The position numbers and the translations under genes were made by a program. DNA of 21,070 nt from an uncultured Sutterella sp. Its GTDB lineage: Bacteria > Pseudomonadota > Gammaproteobacteria > Burkholderiales > Burkholderiaceae_F. Shown one piece after another: positions 1-7,816 of the stretch; the stretch's first letter is position 1; every line of letters begins with the position of its first letter. The notes beneath the pieces are model-generated. The model saw only the letters and a list, made by a program, of their open reading frames with translations, was not told where the DNA came from and ran no database searches. The stretch is from contig UQUR01000015.1 in assembly GCA_900544345.1 (NCBI GenBank), forward strand, positions 1-21,070, read 5' to 3'.

Positions 1-26
1 CTCTATAACTATTTTAGGTTATAGAG
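1..26. repeat. 9-bp inverted repeat at the window edge
   Basis: CTCTATAAC (1-9) and GTTATAGAG (18-26) are perfect inverted copies separated by 8 bases. No T-tract follows on the plus strand, so it is not a clear plus-strand terminator. The window edge hides what precedes it. It could be a terminator for a minus-strand gene to the left, an operator, or a remnant of something outside the window. Confidence 0.4.
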
Positions 27-229
27 GCTGTCCTGTGATATTTGGGTCCCGTCCACTTAAGAAAACACTTTTTCAATATCATCTATTTGTTTTTCATAAA
101 TATTTTTTTGCAAAATTAAGGTTTTTCACCTATGAAAATGTCTTTTTCTGAGCATTTTGTCGTAGAAAACGTATAAAAGTGATGCTGAGTAATAAGCAAA
201 TTCAATACCAAAAAAGGTAATCCGTTTGG
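27..229 (+). promoter_or_regulatory. Leader region of the first acyl-CoA synthetase
   Basis: About 200 AT-rich bases with no gene. A TATAAA at 172-177 is a reasonable -10 element, but no good -35 lies 16-18 bases upstream, so the promoter call is weak. AAAGG at 213-217 could serve as a ribosome binding site for the ATG at 230, although its spacing is long (about 12 bases). I see nothing else in this stretch. Confidence 0.3.
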
Positions 230-2155
230 ATGAATCTCTTAACATTAAGGGAAAATACCATTATTCTTGACTCGAATAAAAACAGCTGTTGCATAGATCA
301 AAACGTTATGGAAACCACACAATCCCGTTATGAAGATTTCTTAAAACTGCGTGTTTTGCCCGAAGTTCTTACCCATCATTTGGGTCGACACGACGATTTA
401 CCCGCGCTCACCCAATACGTGACTGCAGAGAAATCCTGGAAAACACTCACCTATCGTGAGCTTTATGAAAGAGTGCTCAGATGGCGCCGCTCCTTTACAA
501 AATTCAATTTGGAAAAGGGCTCTCGAGTTGCCATGCTGCTACCGAACGGAATAGATGCCATCTGTTTTGACCAGGCAGCACTCGCTAGCGGCCTGGTTCC
601 TGTTCCTCTTCACGCAATCGATACTCCGGGCTCAAGTGCCTTTATTTTGAATGACAGCGGGGCACGAGTGCTTGTAACCGCTAAATATTTGAAATGGAAA
701 GGCATCCGTCAGGCTGACACTTTACCCAACCTCAAAGCCGTGATTATCACTGATGACACCGTCCCAGAAGACGATCAAGTCAATAATGTCGGAGTCAATG
801 TCTGCACATTGGCCGATTGGCTTGACGCGGCTGAAAATATCACTGCTGCTGAGATTGAACTTGAGCCCTCTGATCTGGCTGCCCTTGTCTACACATCCGG
901 CACAACGGGTCGCCCAAAAGGTGTGATGCTAACGCACGAAAATATTCTTGAAAACGCTAAGGGTGTGATGGGTAACATCTGTCCCGCTCCGCAAGACACC
1001 TGGTTTTCATTTTTGCCCTTATCTCACACTTTCGAAAGGACGACGACTTACTACCTTGCCATGGGTATGGGCAATCAAATCTTTTTTAACCGCAACATTT
1101 TACAAATTGTTGATGATCTCAAGTACGTCCGTCCGAGTATTCTTATGTCGGTACCGCGCATCTATGAGACTGTTTACAGCAAATTAAACACTCAGCTTGC
1201 AAAAAAAGGGGCTATAGCGTGTTACGTCTTTGACTGGGCGGTAGAAGTTGGTTGGAGACGTTTCTGCAAGGCAAACGGCTTGCCCGTTGAGCATAGCTGG
1301 CGTGAATGCTTCGACAGCCTGGTGGCAGATTGGCTTGATAAAAAAGTGGGGTCATCCCTGAGAGCTGTGTTCGGAGGCATTAAACCTCATGCCTTTATTT
1401 CAGGCGGTGCTGCTTTGAACCAAACGGTTGCAAAAACCTTTATCGGCCTTGGAATTCAGATTTTTCAAGGCTACGGCATGACTGAAACAAGTCCCATTCT
1501 AGCTGTCAATAAAGAGAACCAAAATGACCCTTCCACAGTAGGAATGCCTCTGCCCAATATGCAGTTGAGAATCGGCGACAATGACGAACTTCAGGTCAAG
1601 GGCCCCTGTGTAATGAAGGGCTACTGGAATCGGCCAGATGCAACCGCTGACGTTTTCACCGAAGACGGTTGGCTCAGAACCGGCGACCAAGCTGACATTC
1701 TGCCGAGCGGCCACGTAAGAATCAAAGGTCGTATCAAGGAGATCATTGTAACGAGTACCGGAGAAAAGATTCCTCCAGCTGACTTGGAAATGGCAATCGA
1801 AACCGATCCGATGTTCTCGCAAGTGATGGCTGTAGGAGAAGGTTTGCCCTACGTGAGCATTTTGGCGGTTTTGAGTAAAGAACACTGGATGGATTTAGCC
1901 AAGGAACTCAATCTCGATCCAAATGATCCAAAGTCACTCAGTGCAAAGTTGCTTCATCAGAATCTGTTGCGCCGTGTGAAAAAAGCAACAAAGGGTTTCC
2001 CACAGTATGGAGTACCCCGTGCTTTAATCCTCACGCTTTCACCCTGGACGATTGAAAACGGTATGCTAACGCCTACGCTCAAACTCAAGCGCCACATCAT
2101 CAAAGCCCGTTTCCAGGACGAGATCACTAAGCTTTACGAAAATCACGGCGCTTAG
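230..2155 (+). CDS. Long-chain fatty acid-CoA ligase (AMP-forming), first tandem copy
   Basis: This ANL-superfamily enzyme of the bacterial FadD15/eukaryotic Faa1-like type activates fatty acids to acyl-CoA via an acyl-adenylate, in the cytosol or at the inner membrane. At 641 residues it is near the usual 600-650. Visible motifs: phosphate-binding loop YTSGTTGRPKG (221-231), YGMTETSP (415-422), GWLRTGD (480-486), hinge region GRIKEIIVTSTGEKI (500-514) and C-terminal LTPTLKLKR (613-621), which should carry the adenylation lysine. The start is uncertain. ATG 230 has an AAAGG upstream, whereas ATG 308 (residue 27) aligns with the N-terminus of the downstream paralogue but has no visible ribosome binding site, so the first 26 residues may not be translated. 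It ends in a hairpin terminator and is followed by a close paralogue in the same direction. Its chain-length preference cannot be read from sequence. Confidence 0.93.
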   Translation: MNLLTLRENTIILDSNKNSCCIDQNVMETTQSRYEDFLKLRVLPEVLTHHLGRHDDLPALTQYVTAEKSWKTLTYRELYERVLRWRRSFTKFNLEKGSRVAMLLPNGIDAICFDQAALASGLVPVPLHAIDTPGSSAFILNDSGARVLVTAKYLKWKGIRQADTLPNLKAVIITDDTVPEDDQVNNVGVNVCTLADWLDAAENITAAEIELEPSDLAALVYTSGTTGRPKGVMLTHENILENAKGVMGNICPAPQDTWFSFLPLSHTFERTTTYYLAMGMGNQIFFNRNILQIVDDLKYVRPSILMSVPRIYETVYSKLNTQLAKKGAIACYVFDWAVEVGWRRFCKANGLPVEHSWRECFDSLVADWLDKKVGSSLRAVFGGIKPHAFISGGAALNQTVAKTFIGLGIQIFQGYGMTETSPILAVNKENQNDPSTVGMPLPNMQLRIGDNDELQVKGPCVMKGYWNRPDATADVFTEDGWLRTGDQADILPSGHVRIKGRIKEIIVTSTGEKIPPADLEMAIETDPMFSQVMAVGEGLPYVSILAVLSKEHWMDLAKELNLDPNDPKSLSAKLLHQNLLRRVKKATKGFPQYGVPRALILTLSPWTIENGMLTPTLKLKRHIIKARFQDEITKLYENHGA

Positions 2156-2176
2156 AAGTGTTTAACCTTCTTTTTT

Positions 2177-2206
2177 AGAGGCAGAGGATACTCCCTCTGC
2201 CTTTTC
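2177..2206 (+). terminator. Rho-independent terminator of the first synthetase
   Basis: A 9-bp perfect stem, AGGCAGAGG (2179-2187) with CCTCTGCCT (2194-2202), encloses a 6-base loop and is followed by TTTTCT. It begins about 20 bases after the stop codon, so the two tandem synthetases are probably transcribed as separate units. Confidence 0.75.
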
Positions 2207-2229
2207 TATACTCAAATACAGTATAGAAA
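2203..2229. promoter_or_regulatory. 10-bp-arm inverted repeat, candidate operator
   Basis: TTTCTATACT (2203-2212) and AGTATAGAAA (2220-2229) are perfect inverted copies separated by 7 bases. The repeat starts where the preceding terminator ends. Neither side carries a proper terminator T-tract, so a dimeric-repressor operator for the second synthetase is more likely than another terminator. It lies about 40 bases upstream of a TACAAT candidate -10. The regulator is unknown. Confidence 0.45.
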
Positions 2230-2246
2230 TGACACAAAATCATATG

Positions 2247-2274
2247 TTATTTTCAGGATAGCTTTCGGTACAAT
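2247..2274 (+). promoter_or_regulatory. Candidate promoter of the second acyl-CoA synthetase
   Basis: TACAAT at 2269-2274 is a good -10 hexamer. TTATTT at 2247-2252 is a poor -35 match at 16-bp spacing. The gene lies downstream of a terminator, so it needs its own promoter, and this is the best candidate seen. A short palindrome GTTTA-GA-TAAAC (2280-2291) sits in the predicted leader. Confidence 0.35.
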
Positions 2275-2312
2275 AATTTGTTTAGATAAACTTTTAGAAA
2301 AGATCCGTCAAA

Positions 2313-4145
2313 ATGGCCAGTCACACGTACATTGATGATTTCAAAACGCTCCCGCAGATGCTCGAGCATACTCTGGCGACCAAACCTGATAAAGAAGGTT
2401 ACCGCTATTACGATTACGAGCAGGAAAAATGGACGAGTGTTACCTGGAGAGAATTCGGTGAACGCGTGATGCGTTGGCGAAAAGCCTTTGCAGCGATGAA
2501 TTTAAAGCGTGGCGATCGAGTGGCAATGCTTTTAATAAACTCTCTCGATGCACTCACCTTTGACCAGGCTGCGCTAGCCAATGCTTTGGTTCCCGTTCCC
2601 CTTCACGCAATCGATACTCCTGAGTCAGCTGCCTACATTATGAGTGACAGCGGCTGCCGCTTCCTGGTGACAACGACCAAAGCTCGTTGGAACGCAATCT
2701 TTCACTCAGACACACCGGTGCCTACTCTTGAACAAGTGGTTTTTACTACCGAAGAAGAAGAAGGTCAAAGTAATGCGGCGCTATACTGCGGCGTTAAAAA
2801 ATGGCTTGATCGGGGCAACAACATCAGTGTGGACGATTTACCCCAAGGTCCTGGTGAAGAAGACCTTGCAGCGATTGTCTATACTTCAGGCACCACAGGG
2901 CGTCCCAAGGGCGTAATGCTCACCCACCGAGCCGTACTGTCCAACGTTCAGGATATCGCCAAAGAAATGCCTCTGGACGATGAGGATCTCTTCTTATCCT
3001 ATCTACCTTTGTCGCACACTTTTGAGCGCACAGCCACTTACTACAACTGCGTTGCTCACGGCGCCACATTGGTCTTTAGCCGTGGTCCAATGCAGCTTGC
3101 AGAAGATTTTAAAGACATTCACCCCACTGTAATGTGCTCTGTGCCTCGGATACTTGAGCAGTTTTACGCCAAAATTCAATCTAAGTACGCCATAGCCGGC
3201 CATTCGGCTCAAGTGATGACAGAGCGCGTCGTTGCTGCTGGCTGGCGAGACTTTTGCCGTGCAAATGATTTACCGCTTGAAGCTGATGGCCTACCTGAAA
3301 TGGATGCAATCATCAAGTCATTGTACTTTGATCAGGTTGCCCAGCCCGTACGCGAACTTTTCGGTCCCCGTTTCAAATATATCGTAAGCGGCGGAGCGGC
3401 GTTAAACGGCATGGTAGCAAAATTTTTCTGTGCTTTAGGTTTAAATATTCGTCAGGCCTACGGCCTGACTGAATACAGTCCTGTGATTTCCATGAACGGT
3501 ATGGCGGGCAATCACCCGGCTACAGTTGGTATGCCTCTGGCACGTTGCCAGGTTCGCGCGGGCGACGATGAAGAACTCCAGGTTTATGGCCCTAGTATGA
3601 TGAAAGGTTACTGGAATTTGCCCAAAGAAACCGCCGAAACCTTCACCGAAGACGGCTGGCTTCGTACCGGTGACCAAGTAGATTTAAGCGATGGTGGCCG
3701 AGTTAAGATCAAAGGCCGCATCAAGGAAATTATCGTTACAAGCACAGGTGAAAAGATTTGTCCCGTGGATGTTGAGTTTGCTATTCAGGAAGATCACCTC
3801 TTTGAGCAAGTAATGGTAGTGGGAGAAGGTCGCCCCTACATAACTGCCCTTGTGGTTGTCAACGACATGCTCTTTAGGCTTTTGTGCGAGGAAGTGGGCA
3901 TCACCCCCGATAGCCCTGCGTTAAACCGTTGTCGAGACCTCAGAGCAAAAATCGTTAAGCGCGTCCGTCAGGCTGCCAAACATTTCCCACAATACGGTGT
4001 GCCGCGCAATGTTTATATCTTGCGCAAACACTGGACTGCCGAGGATGGACTTCTTACACCAACGATGAAGCTTCGCCGCAGACAAATTGCCGAGCGCTTT
4101 GCTAACGAAATCGAAGAGCTCTATGAGTCGCCCAGAAGGCATTAA
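2313..4145 (+). CDS. Long-chain fatty acid-CoA ligase (AMP-forming), second tandem copy
   Basis: Paralogue of the preceding gene, colinear over its whole length; 610 residues. It should carry out ATP-dependent activation of fatty acids to acyl-CoA. Motifs: YTSGTTGRPKG (190-200), YGLTEYSP (383-390), GWLRTGD (448-454), GRIKEIIVTSTGEKI (468-482) and LTPTMKLRR (581-589). The two copies share long identical blocks (for example around the phosphate loop and the hinge) but have drifted enough to suggest an old duplication with different substrate preference. One oddity is the adenine-binding motif, which is usually YGxTET in this family and here has Tyr in place of the last Thr. The ribosome binding site before ATG 2313 is weak, but the start fits family N-termini. 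The gene ends at a hairpin directly in front of tatD. Confidence 0.93.
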   Translation: MASHTYIDDFKTLPQMLEHTLATKPDKEGYRYYDYEQEKWTSVTWREFGERVMRWRKAFAAMNLKRGDRVAMLLINSLDALTFDQAALANALVPVPLHAIDTPESAAYIMSDSGCRFLVTTTKARWNAIFHSDTPVPTLEQVVFTTEEEEGQSNAALYCGVKKWLDRGNNISVDDLPQGPGEEDLAAIVYTSGTTGRPKGVMLTHRAVLSNVQDIAKEMPLDDEDLFLSYLPLSHTFERTATYYNCVAHGATLVFSRGPMQLAEDFKDIHPTVMCSVPRILEQFYAKIQSKYAIAGHSAQVMTERVVAAGWRDFCRANDLPLEADGLPEMDAIIKSLYFDQVAQPVRELFGPRFKYIVSGGAALNGMVAKFFCALGLNIRQAYGLTEYSPVISMNGMAGNHPATVGMPLARCQVRAGDDEELQVYGPSMMKGYWNLPKETAETFTEDGWLRTGDQVDLSDGGRVKIKGRIKEIIVTSTGEKICPVDVEFAIQEDHLFEQVMVVGEGRPYITALVVVNDMLFRLLCEEVGITPDSPALNRCRDLRAKIVKRVRQAAKHFPQYGVPRNVYILRKHWTAEDGLLTPTMKLRRRQIAERFANEIEELYESPRRH

Positions 4146-4166
4146 TTCTCCGATTTGATTAACACA

Positions 4167-4193
4167 AAGGGGCCTTGCGGCCCCTTGCCTTTG
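4167..4193 (+). terminator. Hairpin terminator between the second synthetase and tatD
   Basis: An 8-bp perfect stem, AAGGGGCC (4167-4174) with GGCCCCTT (4179-4186), has a TTGC loop. The following T-run is poor (GCCTTTGATT), so termination may be partial. The right arm ends only 14 bases before the ATG of tatD, exactly where its ribosome binding site would be expected. Confidence 0.6.
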
Positions 4194-4200
4194 ATTAAAA

Positions 4201-4977
4201 ATGTTTTTTGATACCCACTGCCATATTCACATGCCTCAATTTGATACCGACCGACGGGCGGTACTTGAAAGAATGCGTGAGGCTAACGTCACCCAAGCCG
4301 TTATCGTTGCGACCGAAGAAAGTGAAATTGACGCTGTAGAGGCTTTAGCCCAAGATGTGCAAGGGCTTTTTACCGCCTTTGCCGTAAGTCCTCAAGATGA
4401 AAGTTTGCCCGAGCTTACGGCCGAAGAGATTGCTCAAAGGATGTTGAGGCCTAAAATGGTCGCTGTGGGCGAAACTGGTTTGGATTATCACTACTGCCAC
4501 GAACCCCTTGATTGGCAAAGAAAGCGCTTTGGTACGCATATCGATGCTGCTAAGATTGCCCGCAAACCTCTTATTATTCATTCTCGAGAAGCTCAGGACG
4601 ATACGATTGCTATCTTGAAAGCACACGGTGCTCAAGACTGTGGTTTCGTTTTGCATTGCTTCTGCGGCAACTGGGACTTTGCCCGACAGGCTCTTGATTT
4701 GGGTGGGTATCTCTCTTTTTCAGGCATTGTGACCTTTCGCTCTGCGCAAGATATTCAAGAAGTTGCCCAAAAAGCTCCCGAGGATCGCATTTTCATTGAA
4801 ACCGACAGTCCATACCTTGCTCCGGTCCCACTTAGAGGTAAGCGAAATGAACCGTCTTTTGTCCCCTATGTCGCTCAATTTTTAGCTAATTTGCGTCACA
4901 CAACAGCTGAAAATATCGCACAAGTTACAATGCAAAATGCCAATCGTTTTTTCGGAATCTGTGATGCTCAAAAATAG
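4201..4977 (+). CDS. tatD: TatD-family metal-dependent deoxyribonuclease
   Basis: A 258-residue TIM-barrel metallohydrolase of the TatD/YcfH/YjjV family, typically a cytosolic 3'-5' exonuclease linked to DNA repair. The metal ligands are all visible: HCH (His6, His8), Glu91 in VGETGLDY, His127 in IIHSRE, His152 in LHCFCGN and Asp202 in IETDSPYLAP. The family tail PLRGKRNEPSF follows at about 210-220. Length is normal. The start is fixed by the family N-terminus (HCH within ten residues), yet no Shine-Dalgarno sequence precedes it, because a terminator-like hairpin occupies 4167-4186. Its 3' end overlaps the next gene by 14 bases, indicating translational coupling to the ankyrin protein and then rlhA. 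The exact paralogue (TatD, YcfH or YjjV) cannot be fixed from sequence alone. Confidence 0.92.
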   Translation: MFFDTHCHIHMPQFDTDRRAVLERMREANVTQAVIVATEESEIDAVEALAQDVQGLFTAFAVSPQDESLPELTAEEIAQRMLRPKMVAVGETGLDYHYCHEPLDWQRKRFGTHIDAAKIARKPLIIHSREAQDDTIAILKAHGAQDCGFVLHCFCGNWDFARQALDLGGYLSFSGIVTFRSAQDIQEVAQKAPEDRIFIETDSPYLAPVPLRGKRNEPSFVPYVAQFLANLRHTTAENIAQVTMQNANRFFGICDAQK

Positions 4978-5701
4978 TTTTTGTTTAGCACTGTGTCTGA
5001 CAAGCTTTGCCTGTAGTGCACAAACAGTTACCCCTGATGTGACGCTTGATGTTCAAATGCAGCAAGCTATTGCTCAGGATGATGCGCCAAAAGTCGCCTA
5101 TATGCTCCGAGAGCTCGCCTACGATCCGAACTTCTATCTGCCCAACGGCGACACGCCCCTTGTTTTTGCAATCCGTATGGATGCCAAGGTGAGCACCAAT
5201 CAGGTACTTTTGAGAAGTTTCAAAATTAACGTAAAGGTACCGACATTAAGAGGAGAGACGCCGTTGATGCTCGCGGCAATCAAGGGAGATCAACCGCTGG
5301 CGCAAAAGCTCATCGAAATGGGCGCTCCTGTTAATGCCAATTTTGGCTGGACTGCACTTCACTATGCGGCAAGTACCGGTCAGACAGCTATGACCCGTTT
5401 TCTGATTGAAAAGGGAGCGCAAGTCAATGCCCGCACAGAGCGCGGCGTCACTCCCCTTTACATGGCTGCCCGCATTGTTGCCTCGCCTACCGTTGATGTA
5501 TTGCTAGAAGCGGGAGCCGATAAGACACTTTGTAATGACCAGGGAATAAGTCCCGAGGCAATCGCTGCCAAGCGCGGTGACAGTAAGCTTGCTCAAAAAC
5601 TTCATATCAACGCTTGTGCCCCCTGGCCACCTGTAGCTACCATAGAGTCTGCCCCTGCCGCACAAGCCGCTTCGGAAAATAACAAGGACAACGTGCCGTG
5701 A
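4964..5701 (+). CDS. Secreted ankyrin-repeat protein
   Basis: A 245-residue protein with an N-terminal signal peptide (hydrophobic stretch 5-17, likely cleaved near CSAQ at 17-20) and about five ankyrin repeats between residues 60 and 215. The best are RGETPLMLAAIKGD (96-109), FGWTALHYAASTGQ (127-140) and RGVTPLYMAAR (160-170). Ankyrin repeats mediate protein binding, so it is probably a periplasmic or envelope scaffold; the partner is unknown. A Cys at residue 17 lacks a canonical lipobox (no Leu at -3), so lipoprotein status is doubtful. An upstream in-frame ATG at 4937 exists, but the signal peptide starts at 4964, preceded by CGGA. The gene overlaps tatD by 14 bases and its stop overlaps the GTG start of rlhA. 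The last 30 residues are Ala/Pro/Asn-rich and probably disordered. Confidence 0.85.
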   Translation: MLKNSFCLALCLTSFACSAQTVTPDVTLDVQMQQAIAQDDAPKVAYMLRELAYDPNFYLPNGDTPLVFAIRMDAKVSTNQVLLRSFKINVKVPTLRGETPLMLAAIKGDQPLAQKLIEMGAPVNANFGWTALHYAASTGQTAMTRFLIEKGAQVNARTERGVTPLYMAARIVASPTVDVLLEAGADKTLCNDQGISPEAIAAKRGDSKLAQKLHINACAPWPPVATIESAPAAQAASENNKDNVP

Positions 5702-7632
5702 AAAAAAGTCAAAGCCTTGAACTGCTAGCACCAGCTAAAAACGCCGAGGTAGGCATTGAAGCTATTTTGCACGGAGCCGATGCCGTTTATATTGGGGGAC
5801 CGGGGTTCGGTGCACGGGTAGAGGCTGCCAATGCCTTTGACGATATTCGAAAGCTCACTGAGTTTGCCCATCGCTTCAACGCTCGAGTTTACATGACACT
5901 CAATACGATTGTGAACGATGAGGAAAGAAAAGATGCGGTTCGATTGGCTCACCTTGCCTATGAAAATGGCGTAGATGCCTTAATAGTTCAGGATATGGGT
6001 ATTTTAGACAGTGATCTGCCCCCTATCCAGCTTCATGCATCAACACAGTGTGATGTGCGAACAGCTGAAAAAGCACGATTCTTAGAAAGTGTCGGCTTTT
6101 CCCAGGTAGTGCTTGCTCGTGAGATGAATCTCGATGAAATTGCTCAGTGCTACAAAGCGCTGCAGTCGGCACGAATTGAGTACTTTATCCACGGAGCGCT
6201 CTGCGTGAGCTATTCCGGCCAGTGCTATGCTAGTTTTGCTGCCACCGGTCGCAGCGCCAACCGCGGTGCCTGTGCTCAGCTTTGCAGACTTCCCTACAGC
6301 GTCTACACAGAAAGCGACAAAGAGCTCATTCACGACCGCCATGTTTTGTCCCTTAAGGACAATAATCAGACTGACAATCTAGAAGCTTTAATTGATGCTG
6401 GCGTAAGGAGCTTTAAAATCGAAGGACGTCTAAAAGACGCCTCTTATGTGAAAAACATCACCGCTCATTACAGACAAGTACTTGACCGAATTCTTGCCAA
6501 AAGAGTCGATTTAAAAAGAGCAAGTGACGGGATTAGCTATATTGACTTTACCCCCGATCCCGCCAAAGCTTTCAATCGCGGCTTTACCGATTACTTCACT
6601 CGAGGACGTCACCATGATATAGCCGTTTTTGAAACTCCAAAAAATACTGGTGAAAAAATCGGCGAAATTGTTCGTGTCACAAACGAGACTTTAGAAGTAA
6701 AAAGCCGTGAGACCATTCATAACGCAGACGGTTTGACATATCTCACTCGAGAAAGAAAACTCATGGGATTTGCTGTTAACCGAGCCGAAGAAATCCAGAC
6801 GGGTCTGTGGCGACTGACTTTGAGAGAGCGTCCGATACTTAAAAAGCATCCGCAACTGGCTCCAGGCTTAACGATATACCGAAACCGGGATCAGGCCTGG
6901 GAAGAAATGCTCTCTAAACCTACAGCCAAACGGCTCATTGGTCTAAAAGCACAATGGCGGGCCGATGATAAAGGCTTTACCTTCTCGCTTACCGATGACA
7001 GAGGCAATACCGCCTCTGTGCATTTTGATAATGCTTCGCCTCAGAAAGCGGCTCGGATCGAGGCAAACCGGCTCAATATTGAAAAGAACTTAAAAAAGAC
7101 AGGAGGCACAGATTTCGAAATCAAATCACTTGTGATGAGGGATGAGGGTTATTTTGCCCCTGCAAGCATTGTCAATCAGATGCGACGCCAAGCACTTGAA
7201 AAAATGAGTCAAGAGCGCGAGCTTCATTTCAAAAGATTAGAGCGCGCACGCGTGAGCGAAAACTTACCTTATCCCGATGCCACAGATTTCAGAGCAAACG
7301 TTTTAAATGAAAAGGCTGTGCAATTTTACGGCCGTCACGGAGCAAAAATTTCAGAACCGGCGCTCGAAACAGGCTGTATTCGACGCGATGTGCCTTTAAT
7401 GGTGACAAAGCACTGCGTACGTTACGCCTTAGGCCTTTGTTTGAAAGACAACATTGAGAAAATTAAAGCCGACCCTAGCTTAAAGTCACGTTTTAAACCC
7501 GATCCTTTAATTTTGAAATCCGGCCCAAATGTCTATCGTGCCACCTTTGACTGCAAAAGGTGCGAAATGACATTAACTGGAAAGGTAAAAACCTCAGTAA
7601 GCCTCGGAATACTCAAACTTAAGGAAATCTGA
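5698..7632 (+). CDS. rlhA: U32-family 23S rRNA hydroxylation protein RlhA
   Basis: A 644-residue protein of the peptidase U32 family, matching E. coli RlhA (YdcP) in length and along its sequence as I recall it. RlhA is required for hydroxylation of C2501 of 23S rRNA, drawing on prephenate-dependent chemistry. Visible landmarks: LELLAPAKN (7-15), ILHGADAVYIGGPGFGAR (23-40), LHASTQCDVRT (112-122) and four clustered cysteines, Cys169, Cys176, Cys192 and Cys196, in the U32 signature region, likely ligands of an iron-sulfur cluster. FKIEGRLKD (239-247) and a C-terminal CVRYALGLC / CKRCEM segment follow. Translation starts at GTG 5698, whose TG overlaps the TGA of the ankyrin gene, with AAGGA at 5684-5688 as a well-spaced ribosome binding site. 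It is last in the tatD operon. Confidence 0.92.
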   Translation: MKKSQSLELLAPAKNAEVGIEAILHGADAVYIGGPGFGARVEAANAFDDIRKLTEFAHRFNARVYMTLNTIVNDEERKDAVRLAHLAYENGVDALIVQDMGILDSDLPPIQLHASTQCDVRTAEKARFLESVGFSQVVLAREMNLDEIAQCYKALQSARIEYFIHGALCVSYSGQCYASFAATGRSANRGACAQLCRLPYSVYTESDKELIHDRHVLSLKDNNQTDNLEALIDAGVRSFKIEGRLKDASYVKNITAHYRQVLDRILAKRVDLKRASDGISYIDFTPDPAKAFNRGFTDYFTRGRHHDIAVFETPKNTGEKIGEIVRVTNETLEVKSRETIHNADGLTYLTRERKLMGFAVNRAEEIQTGLWRLTLRERPILKKHPQLAPGLTIYRNRDQAWEEMLSKPTAKRLIGLKAQWRADDKGFTFSLTDDRGNTASVHFDNASPQKAARIEANRLNIEKNLKKTGGTDFEIKSLVMRDEGYFAPASIVNQMRRQALEKMSQERELHFKRLERARVSENLPYPDATDFRANVLNEKAVQFYGRHGAKISEPALETGCIRRDVPLMVTKHCVRYALGLCLKDNIEKIKADPSLKSRFKPDPLILKSGPNVYRATFDCKRCEMTLTGKVKTSVSLGILKLKEI

Positions 7633-7684
7633 AAATTTGTTTGTATATAGCATTTTTTTGTTTTTTCTCAAATTTTGGGGTTTC

Positions 7685-7705
7685 TTTGTACCGAATAGGT
7701 ACAAA
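7685..7705. repeat. 8-bp inverted repeat in the rlhA downstream region
   Basis: TTTGTACC (7685-7692) and GGTACAAA (7698-7705) are separated by GAATA. No T-tract follows. The left arm contains TTGTAC, which has an acceptable TAGATT 18 bp downstream, so the repeat may be an operator on a small promoter. The same TTGTACC string is the -35 of the promoter at 16692. Confidence 0.35.
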
Positions 7706-7806
7706 CCATTAGATTCTTATGGTACATTACGTGACGTGAATAAACAGGCTCTGTTTAAACACAAAAGTCGTGGCAACGATCGGTCCGTTGCCACGACTTT
7801 TCTTTT
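7686..7806 (+). ncRNA. Candidate small RNA with its own terminator
   Basis: Between the rlhA stop (7632) and the terminator at 7763 lie 130 bases without a reading frame. A candidate promoter, TTGTAC (7686-7691) / TAGATT (7710-7715) with an 18-bp spacer, predicts a start near 7722. The roughly 85-base transcript would contain a 7-bp hairpin TAAACAG-GCT-CTGTTTA (7741-7757) and then the 16-bp terminator stem with TTTTCTTTT. This two-hairpin layout is typical of small RNAs, but the bases could equally be a 3' UTR of rlhA. I match no known family. Confidence 0.25.
7763..7806. terminator. Strong bidirectional terminator between rlhA and ccmD
   Basis: A 16-bp perfect stem (7763-7778 with 7786-7801) begins AAAAGTCGTGGC and has a 7-base loop. 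It is followed by TTTTCTTTT on the plus strand and, because the left arm starts AAAA, by T's on the minus strand. It lies between the convergent rlhA and ccmCD units and can stop transcription from both sides. Confidence 0.9.
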
Positions 7807-7816
7807 ATAGATAAGA

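Noticed and set aside
27..60. GGGTCCCGTCCACTTAAG looked like a possible insertion-sequence end
   Set aside because: No matching inverted copy, target duplication or transposase gene is present in the window.
1499..1885. A 128-codon minus-strand frame inside the first acyl-CoA synthetase
   Set aside because: It lies antisense to the conserved hinge region, and a matching antisense frame occurs at 3441-3677 in the second copy. Both reflect constraint on the synthetase codons.
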